Source of the DNA: Telopea speciosissima
Taxonomy: Eukaryota > Streptophyta > Magnoliopsida > Proteales > Proteaceae
Assembly (NCBI RefSeq): GCF_018873765.1
Contig: NC_057918.1
Location: 37,177,871-37,241,870 of the forward strand
DNA length: 64,000 bases
Reading direction: 5' to 3'
Positions 56,902 to 64,000 of this stretch are shown piece after piece. Below the pieces are notes generated by a model. The model worked only from the letters and a program-made list of their open reading frames with translations, did not search any database and was not told the origin of the DNA. Every line of letters starts with the position of its first letter. The stretch's first letter is position 1. Position numbers and translations under genes: made by a program.

Positions 56902-58143
56902 TCAAGCTTCTTCTACCAACTGCTCACTTATGACTAAGGAAGCGAGAGATGCAGTCTGAGATTTTCTGCTTAATGCATCCGCTACAATGTTAGCTTTACC
57001 AGGGTGGTACTGGATTTCACAGTCATAATCTTTCACCAGTTCTAACCACCGCCTTTGTCTCATGTTCAGCTCCTTCTGGGTGAAGAAATACTTCAGACTT
57101 TTATGATCGCTGAAGATTTCACTCTTTTCGCCATATAGGTAATGCTGCCATATCTTTAATGCAAAGACTACCGCTGCCAACTCTAAGTCATGAGTGGGGT
57201 AGTTCTTCTCGTGTTCTTTTAATTGTCTGGAGGCGTAGGCAACTACTTTATCTTTCTGCATTAGGACGCCACCCAATCCTGTCCTGGATGCACGAGTATA
57301 TACTTCCATTCCTTCTGTGCCATCCTGAATGGTCAAGACTAGAGCTGTCACCAATCGGTTTCTCAATTCCTAAAAACTTTTTTCGCACGCTTCATTCCAT
57401 TCAAATTTGGCTCCCTTCTTTGTAAGTTTTGTCATGGGTGCCGAGATGCGCTAGAAATTCTTAATAAACCATCAGTAATATTCGGCCAATCCCAAGAAAC
57501 TTTGAATCTCAGTGGCACTGTTTAGAGTCTCTCACTCTAGAATCACTTTCACCTTTCCTAGATCCACTTTGATGTCGTCCTCGGTGACAATGTGTCCCAG
57601 GAATCCAATCTGGTGAAGCCAAAATTCAAATTTACTGAACTTGGCATAAAGTTGATGCTCTCGCAACTGCTGAAACACAGAAGTAAGGTGTCGAGCTTGT
57701 TCTTCCTCATTCTTGGAGTACACTAGAATGTCGACAATAAACACAATGATAAACTTATCCAATACGTCATGGAATACTCTATTCATCATGTCCATGAACG
57801 CTGCCGGGGTGTTGGTTAATCTGAATGAAAAAATCAAGAATTTGTAATGTCCGAATCGAGTTCGAAATTCCGTTTTATGAATATCACCGCTCTTGATCTT
57901 CAATTGATGGTATCCCGACCTAAGATCGATTTTGGAGAAAACTCTTGCTCCTCATAGCTGATCAAATAGGTCATCGATGCGCGACAATGGATATCGATTC
58001 TTGATAGTCAGCTTATTCAGCTCGCAGTACTCGATACACAGCCGCATACTACCATCTTTCTTCTTAACAAACACTACGGGTGCTCCCCAGGGTGATACGC
58101 TGGGTTGTATAAATCCCTTCTTCAGTAGGTCTTGAAGTTGAAC
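56902..58143 (-). pseudogene. Element D reverse transcriptase and RNase H
   Basis: The RT start (58143-57904) has [20 protein letters not shown] and [15 protein letters not shown] with one stop between. 57532-57903 reads on, but the catalytic box is VFIVDIL where relatives have FIDD, so one of the two metal-binding Asp is lost. A stop near 57530 and a frameshift follow. RNase H is at 56902-57366 ([10 protein letters not shown] in place of [32 protein letters not shown]). The enzyme is dead by both lesions. Confidence 0.87.
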
Positions 58144-58765
58144 CTACAACTCCTTCACTTCGATTGGCGCCATTCGATATGGTGCCTTGGATACCAGTGC
58201 TGCACCAAGAACTAGATCAATTGCGAACTCTATATCGCGGTCAGGCGGTAGCTGCGTTAGATCTTCTGAAAAAACATCAGGAAATTCTCTGATGACCTCA
58301 AGTTCTTCCAAGGGTCTTATCTTTGCGTCCGTGTCTATCATAGTGGCCAAAAAGCCTTGGCATCCATCATCTAAAAATTTTCGCGCCTGGAGTGCTGATA
58401 AAGTTATCCTTCCTGGTTTCCTTCTTGGTTCACTTTGATAGGTGAGGATTGGCCCATCATCCATTTTAAATACTATCTTCTTCTCCGCACATAAGACATT
58501 TGCACCATAGGCGGATAACCAATCCATGCCTAGTATTACGTCAAAATTCTTTATATCCAACTTTATCAATCGTGCGGTTAGATTCTTCCCACAAATCTCA
58601 ATCTGACAAGGGTCGTAGACCTCCTTCAAACTCACAACACTACCCGTCGATGTGCTGACTAGTAGTTCGTGCCCGATGTCTCTCGGTTAATCTTTCATCC
58701 TACTCGTAGAAGTGGTAGAAACGAATGAGTGGGTTGCCCCCGAGTCGAATAATACTCGTGTAGGT
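58144..58765 (-). pseudogene. Element D protease
   Basis: Minus strand LFDSGATHSFV at about 58750-58718 is an intact retropepsin active site. After a TAA near 58688 the frame resumes to VSLKEVYDPC and VILGMDWLSAYGA, and ends at a stop near 58144 just before RT. The order gag-protease-RT fits the rest. Confidence 0.82.
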
Positions 58766-58989
58766 ACGGTCGAGACACTCAGGGTACCTAGGGTTTGTAT
58801 ATAGTTTAGGTTACATATATAGACTGGTTATTCTCTATAACTTAGTAGTGTTCAGTGGACTTACCTGTCATTACATCGGGGTTCGCTTCAGCTTCTTCGT
58901 TTGTTAATGTGAACACCTTTCCTCGCGTCCGATTGTCCCGTGGCTGAAAGGTCTAGTGTAGCGCTGATTCGGCGAGTTGTTGCCATACC

Positions 58990-60205
58990 CACGCAATCTT
59001 CAATCTCTAGCCATGTGCTCTTCCTTATTGCACACATAGCACTTATAGGGTGGAACAACAGGTGTTGAGGCTTGGCTCACTTGACTAGTAGTTGGTCGGG
59101 CTGACGAAGCTACTATTGTCGCTTGACTTGTAGTCGGTTGAGCAGGTCGATTGAAAGTGGGGCAGAAAGGGTTCTGACCCACGTTTGACCTACGATACTG
59201 AGTCAAGTTGGAATTTGAATTGGTTCCGTGGTAAGCTTTATTTGGCCAGTCATAAGTCTGGAAATTATTTGGACTCTTGCCTACAGACGACGTCACAACT
59301 TTCTCTTTCTCTTTCTCTTTAAATCTATCTTCCATGGTCTTCGCCTTGTTGACCATCTGAGCATAATCTCGGATGTCCATAATTGAAAATACTGGTCCAA
59401 TCTCAGTCTTGAGTCCTTTCTCAAATTTCTTTGCTTTACTAACTTCCCCTTTCAGGTGCTCTGGAGAAAAATGGAACAGGTCTTCAAACCATTGTTGGTA
59501 ATCCAACACTGACTTGGTCCCTTGCACCAGTGTGATGAACGCAGCTTCTTTCCTATCCCTGAAACTTTCTGAGAAGTAGTTCTTGAAGAAAACTTCTTTA
59601 AATTGCTCCCACGTGGGATTCAGGTGAGTTACTTCCAAATTAGGCTTAGTTGCTTTCCACCAGGCTTCAACTTCATTCTGCAACTGATAGCCCGCACATA
59701 TTAGCTTATGTGCATCCGTGCACTCAAGTACTTCAAATGCCTTCTCTAGGGCACTAATCCATCATTCTGGTTGCATTGCCTCGGAAGTTATTTTGGAAAA
59801 TGCAGGCGGTTGGAGTTTCTTGAATCTCTCCATAACTTTGGCGGTAGAGTTCTCCGCTAAGTGTTGAGGCACAGGTGGTGGAAATAGTACGGGCCGATTG
59901 GGTGGTGGTGGTGGCGCCGCACGTTCATGCATCATGGTTGCAAACTATGTGGACATCTGACCAAGCAATTCTTGTTGTTGTTGCATGGTCCACATCATAG
60001 TGTTCATGAATGCAGTTACATCGCTGGCTGCCACATTTGGCTGAGGTGCTGCAGCAATGGCTTGTGCAGTCGCTGGTGCCTCTGACGAAGCAGTTGATGC
60101 TTCGGAATTTTGAGCCTCAGTCCCATTTGGCAATTTAACCTCTAGTATAACACGAGGTTGTTTTCCCTTGCGACCACCACGAGAACTTCTTCTTGTGTTG
60201 ACCAT
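58990..60205 (-). pseudogene. Element D gag
   Basis: Starts MVNTRRSSRGGRKGKQPR at 60205, then an Ala/Gln-rich stretch, a capsid core (WWKATKPNLE, FKEVFFKNYFSESFRDRK, YQQWFEDLFHF) and a nucleocapsid knuckle CYVCNKEEHMARD. One frame runs the whole length, interrupted by a TAG near 59946 and a TGA near 59769. The fourth knuckle Cys codon has become TGA at 59000-59002, which also ends the frame. Mutations are few. Confidence 0.88.
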
Positions 60206-61347
60206 CGTTGCTTCTCTGAAGGAGGAGCATGTTCAATATCCTAATATTGCTCATCGGGTCAACAATTATTTCCTAGTTAGTGCAGGTACAAACCTAGTCC
60301 ATAGTTCCAGTGAACTTTATGAGTCGCACCAGTAAGGTGGATTGTTAGATATGTCATCTTTGTTTATTATGAGGTGTTTCTTTCACTTTTTGTTTCATTT
60401 CTCTTTCTTAAACATTTTATGTAATGATGTGCTATGCATGACACTAAATGAGAGATTTCAAATTTTTAAATAAAAGACTTTTAATTATTTACCCAGTCTA
60501 ACAGGCAAGCCTCTGTAATTGCCAACTAGTAATGATGGTATGCACGTAATGGTAAGCTATGTCCCCTCTAACTTCGTCCTCTAAGGATAAGTAAATGGCT
60601 CGATATTCGGGTTCGCTAGCGTCTGCAAGAGCTAGGTAGATCACTAGTTGATTTTCAGCACGGGCTTACACCGTACGTATCCTGATCAATCTCCTTCTTA
60701 GTTGCCTAATGTATCGCATACTGTCGGGGTCTCCAGGCTTAACTGAGGTAATGGGTCCTGTCATAGAAAATGGTTCTAAGCATCAGGTTATACTTAATTA
60801 AAAGAATTAAGTACATGCCTACCGGAATTTAAATGACTAGAATCAATAAAAATATACTTGGGTTGGCTCGAGGTACCTTAGCATCTAAAGTGTTTTGATT
60901 GGCTAGACAACCTATTAGATCCTATTCTTGGCTGACCTAGACTTTGGATAGGGTAAGATCTACACTCTCTACACATCGTAAATACGTATTACAACATACC
61001 TACATATCTATGTTTGGTTTTGCATAGCAGCACTCTACTCAGTTGGTTTACACACACATCAATTCTCATAAGTATATATATATTTATCTATCATTGGATA
61101 CTTACACTAATAAGGAAATCAATTTACATGTGTTTTACTAAAATTCCCAAACAGAGGTTGTATTCCCTTAGTCTTATGGAATTTGTGTTTGTTCAATTAA
61201 TTAGTTTAATTATTTATATATTTTTTTTTTATAAATAATTTCATAAAACATTAATAAAAAATTTTTATTTCTATGTTTAACAAGGTTATTATAGGTGAAA
61301 TCCAAGTTCCCTAGTGTTAAAGCTTCAAAACAGCAAAAATGCATTCA
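60206..61347. other. Non-coding region between gag and antisense gene of element D
   Basis: No credible coding sequence on either strand. It serves as gag leader for the sense transcript and upstream region for the antisense gene. Confidence 0.5.
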
Positions 61348-61384
61348 CTGGGCGATGTCTCTGGGCGTTGGATGCATCGCCCAG
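61348..61384. promoter_or_regulatory. GGGCGATG hairpin module upstream of antisense gene (element D)
   Basis: CTGGGCGATG at 61348-61357 and its exact inverse CATCGCCCAG at 61375-61384, loop 17 nt containing CTGGGCGTTGG. The flanking CTTCAAAACAGCA and TTCACTGGGCGATG match the LTR at 53293-53326. It ends 16 bp before a TATATGA box. Confidence 0.6.
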
Positions 61385-61400
61385 AGAATCGAGGCGCAGG

Positions 61401-61669
61401 TATATGAGTCTGAGAGGGGCCCATTTCATTTCTAACTTTTCCCAAACTTCCCTAAACACTTAGAGAAGCTCTTTGGAGGGTAGTATGACCATTTCCACAC
61501 CAATTCCTCACATTTCCTCAAGTCCTTTGCGAATCCACGCGAGCCTAGGTAAGATTTCTTGGTTACTTTCACTATTCCAGATCTTCCCTTTGTTTCTCCT
61601 TGCTTTAGCTAGGGTTTTGTTAAATTTCCTTGCCCTAACTACTTCTTTTCCTTTTCTTTTTGCAGCAAA
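61401..61669 (+). promoter_or_regulatory. Probable TATA box, leader and 5'-UTR intron of antisense gene
   Basis: TATATGA at 61401. CTAG|GTAAGATT donor at 61549 and a pyrimidine-rich TTTTTGCAG acceptor at 61665 would remove 117 bp and leave CAAA before the ATG. Assigned by consensus only. Confidence 0.5.
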
Positions 61670-62923
61670 ATGTCTACTAGTCACCGTACAGCTAGGAAAT
61701 TGGTAGCCCGGAAGAGACTACGAGTTGAGAGTGATCATTCCTCATCATCATCATCCACGATACCTCCCTCTTCACCTAGGGACGATTTGTCTTTGGAGGA
61801 GCCCAAGTTCGACCGATTCCACTTCTCTAGGTATGAGCATTTTAAGGAGTGGGACAAGTTTAAGTCCCTCAAAATAGTCAATGGTCGGGTGGTACGGGTG
61901 GATGACTTCCATCAATACAGTCTCTTTACTAGGTTCAACACCTTGGGTTGGACTTCTATGTTGACTCCTACTAAACCTTGTTATACCAACTTGGTTCAGT
62001 ATTTCTATTGCAACTTGGTGCCATCTGGGGCACAAGAGCTTGGATTGGAGAGTAGGGTGAAGAGAGTGGATATTAGATTGACCACTGCCTCACTGGCAGG
62101 GATATTGGGGCTGCCCAATACTGGAGAAAGGTGTTACTACAAGCCTCGCGTTGATATTTCTGAGATGTTCTCTTTGGAGACCAGGAGGAGGGTCTTCAAA
62201 GCATTGGCAGGGTCACAGGACACACCTAAATCTGAGGCTTCCTATAAGCCCAGTGCCCGAGTGATTAGTAGGTGTGTAACCTACAACATCTACCCCAAAG
62301 GCGGTAATAGGGGTAGCATTTCTATGATTAGAGCGTATATCACATACTGCTTATTGGGAGGAGGCAGAGGGGGTCCAGTCATAAACCTCCCATACCTATT
62401 ACTCCAGGTTATGCTATATCATACACAGTTCCTTACCTTAGTCTTCCAGCACTTTGAGGTTCCTTTGGCGGGTGAGTACATGGAGAAGGATAGATCCAGG
62501 CCCATTGATAAGGCAATACTGAAGATGAAGGTCCCAGGGGGTGATCCATCGGAGGATGAGGAGATGGTGATGTCAGGAGATGAGCAGCCCGAGGAGCTGG
62601 ATGAGGTGCAGGGAGGTGATGAGTAGGGTGACATCCAGGGTGAGCATGGAGAGGAGCAGGGTAATGGGCATGATGACATTGAGGGCATTGGTGCACAGTT
62701 TACAGACTTGCCTGCTTATGAGGCGACGGGTGCCGCCAATTCTCAGGTTCCTGGGCCTTCTGAGTGGGCACAGATGATGTCACAGTTTCAGGGTCTCAGC
62801 ACTCAGCTTTCTGACATATCGACTAGGATGGATCGGGGCTTCACATCATTGGAGAGCAGGGTGGGATCTGTCAAGCCGTGCTTGGACTTTTGGGACAGGT
62901 TCTACCATGTAGACTCGCGCTAG
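61670..62923 (+). CDS. Antisense ORF of element D: Transposase_32-like protein
   Basis: Plus strand, opposite to gag-pol. 318 codons are open from MSTSHRTARKLVARKRLRVE (basic) through a Ser-rich stretch. The conserved core is YEHFKEWDKFKSLKIVNGRV, VDDFHQYSLFTRFNTLGW, YTNLVQYFYCNL, VKRVDIRLTTASLAGILGLP and RAYITYCLL...INLPYLLLQVM. This is the profile of the 'putative plant transposon protein' family. An acidic end follows and a TAG at 62624-62626. The same frame then runs on to 62923 with a coiled-coil-like LSTQLSDISTRMDRGFTSLE, matching the tail of B's copy, so the TAG is probably a lesion. Role unknown; a basic start and its setting allow a nuclear regulator, which is conjecture. Confidence 0.75.
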
Positions 62924-63257
62924 TCACAGCCTCCATTGGGCGACTTGCCTCCGCCGAAATAGTTCCTTCCAGCCATCTTCTAACTCAGTGCTACGTGGTT
63001 CAGACATATCTTTTTTTTTTAGCTTATGTACTTATTTCTTCTTCTTTTTTTTTTTTTTAATTATATAATTATTGAAGTAATACTTCCAATCAAACTTATA
63101 TAGTGGCTCGGCCACAGTTGTCTTTAAATTTAATGGAAATTATGCATCTTTTATTTAATTGCATCTACCTCCCCTGTAGCTTTTAGTTATTACTTGTTTT
63201 AGTGTTGGTAGCTTATTAACCCTAATCTGCACTCCATCAATGTAAGAAGATCCTCAC

Positions 63258-63269
63258 GCTCTGATACCA
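63258..63269 (-). other. Element D primer binding site (tRNA-iMet)
   Basis: Minus strand TGGTATCAGAGC, perfect, five bases inside the 5' LTR end. Confidence 0.9.
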
Positions 63270-63274
63270 AGCTC

Positions 63275-64000
63275 TGTTACACCCCAAACCACCCCCTGGG
63301 AGGATTAGGTAGGTGACCCAAATTGCATAACGACAATCCGCCAAATCCCATGGATCTAGAAGAAGTTATTAATTCACGGTCCCACATTCATCACATTACT
63401 ATAGGTAAGATCAAAGTGCTGCAGATAAACTACGATTATAATAATCAAAGACAAATCGTAGCAATACGGGAATGAGGTGATATGTATATATATGAAGTGT
63501 TCTGAAATATTCCCACCCAGATACAACCCACAACGAGAAACAAAGCTGACAAAAGCTGAAAAACTGAAATACATACATATTTATATATACAGGGTGACAT
63601 AACTCAACCCCAAAAAGAAAAAAAAAACTAGAACTGCACCACAAGCAAGACGGGGATAAACTCCTAATAAAAACAAAAAGGAGTCCTCAAGACAAAAAGC
63701 ATCAAGTGCACTCTTCAACGGTCTTCATCAATGACCATCGAGAATGCATGCATCATCGGCACAACCTTCATCGGGGTCCACACCAATATCATCATAATAA
63801 CCAGGGCTCTCCTCCTCATAATGAGCCTCCATGCCATAGCGGCATCCACCTGCAGAATCATCTAAGAAAAACATGTATAACAGAGTGTGAGCCCCACTGA
63901 GCTCGTGAGCAAAACATATCATCATGGATGCACATGCAACCACAATCCACATGATCCTACATGATATGCAAGTCCAGTTTAATTATTAGTCGCCTAACAA
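63275..64000 (-). mobile_element. Element D 5' LTR (beginning of LTR lies beyond window)
   Basis: Starts on the plus strand TGTTACACCCCAAACC and matches 51436-52165 closely; the rest is cut by the window end. It would drive the leftward genomic transcript. Confidence 0.93.

Larger units (their letters stand above)
51436..64000 (-). mobile_element. Element D: Tekay/Del-like chromovirus with antisense ORF (5' LTR truncated by window)
   Basis: 3' LTR at 51436-54713, polypurine tract, integrase-RNase H-RT-protease-gag all on the minus strand, an antisense ORF on the plus strand at 61670-62923, initiator-Met primer site at 63258-63269 and the first 726 bp of the 5' LTR from 63275. The internal region is about 8.6 kb. 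The same LTR family occurs reversed at 1-3921. Several stops and frameshifts in gag-pol. Confidence 0.93.

Overview
The window is plant nuclear DNA, almost certainly from a flowering plant. It holds one intron-rich host gene, a GH1 beta-glucosidase, inside a thick mass of nested LTR retrotransposons. tRNA-iMet and tRNA-Asp primer sites, chromodomain Ty3/gypsy polyproteins, an Athila-type element, a Copia remnant, MITEs and SINE/LINE fragments all fit this. No species can be named from the sequence alone.

Layout. 1-3921: the 3' part of an LTR of family 'D', itself interrupted by a solo Athila-type LTR (1304-3082). 3922-35782: three-layer nest. The oldest layer is element A (Tekay/Del-like chromovirus; pol at 3922-7500; 3' LTR split into 7514-9971 and 35245-35782). 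Element B, a relative of A with about 3.0-kb LTRs, sits in that LTR (9972-35239, 5-bp target duplication AGCTC). Element C, a minus-strand Athila-type element (11544-23305, identical-length 1705-bp LTRs, duplication GAACA), sits in B's 5' LTR. 35783-39743: older debris with a foldback element split by a gutted Copia element. 39822-50424: the beta-glucosidase, 12 exons and 512 codons, reading frame intact, introns loaded with MITE/SINE/LINE-like insertions. 50455-51131: a truncated LINE tail. 51436 to the window end: element D, another Tekay-like chromovirus on the minus strand, with a 3.28-kb 3' LTR and the first 726 bp of its 5' LTR.

All retrotransposon polyproteins seen here carry stops or frameshifts, so these copies look non-autonomous. 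The most interesting feature is shared by B and D. Each carries, between the primer site and gag and antisense to gag-pol, a separate gene whose product resembles the 'putative plant transposon protein' (Transposase_32-like) family. B's copy keeps a recognisable spliceosomal intron; D's copy has a likely 5'-UTR intron and one in-frame stop. In both families a family-specific GGCG(g)ATG-type inverted-repeat module occurs upstream of the LTR TATA box, again about 0.6-0.8 kb downstream of it, and once more upstream of the antisense gene. This suggests a sense/antisense regulatory circuit; that reading is inference.
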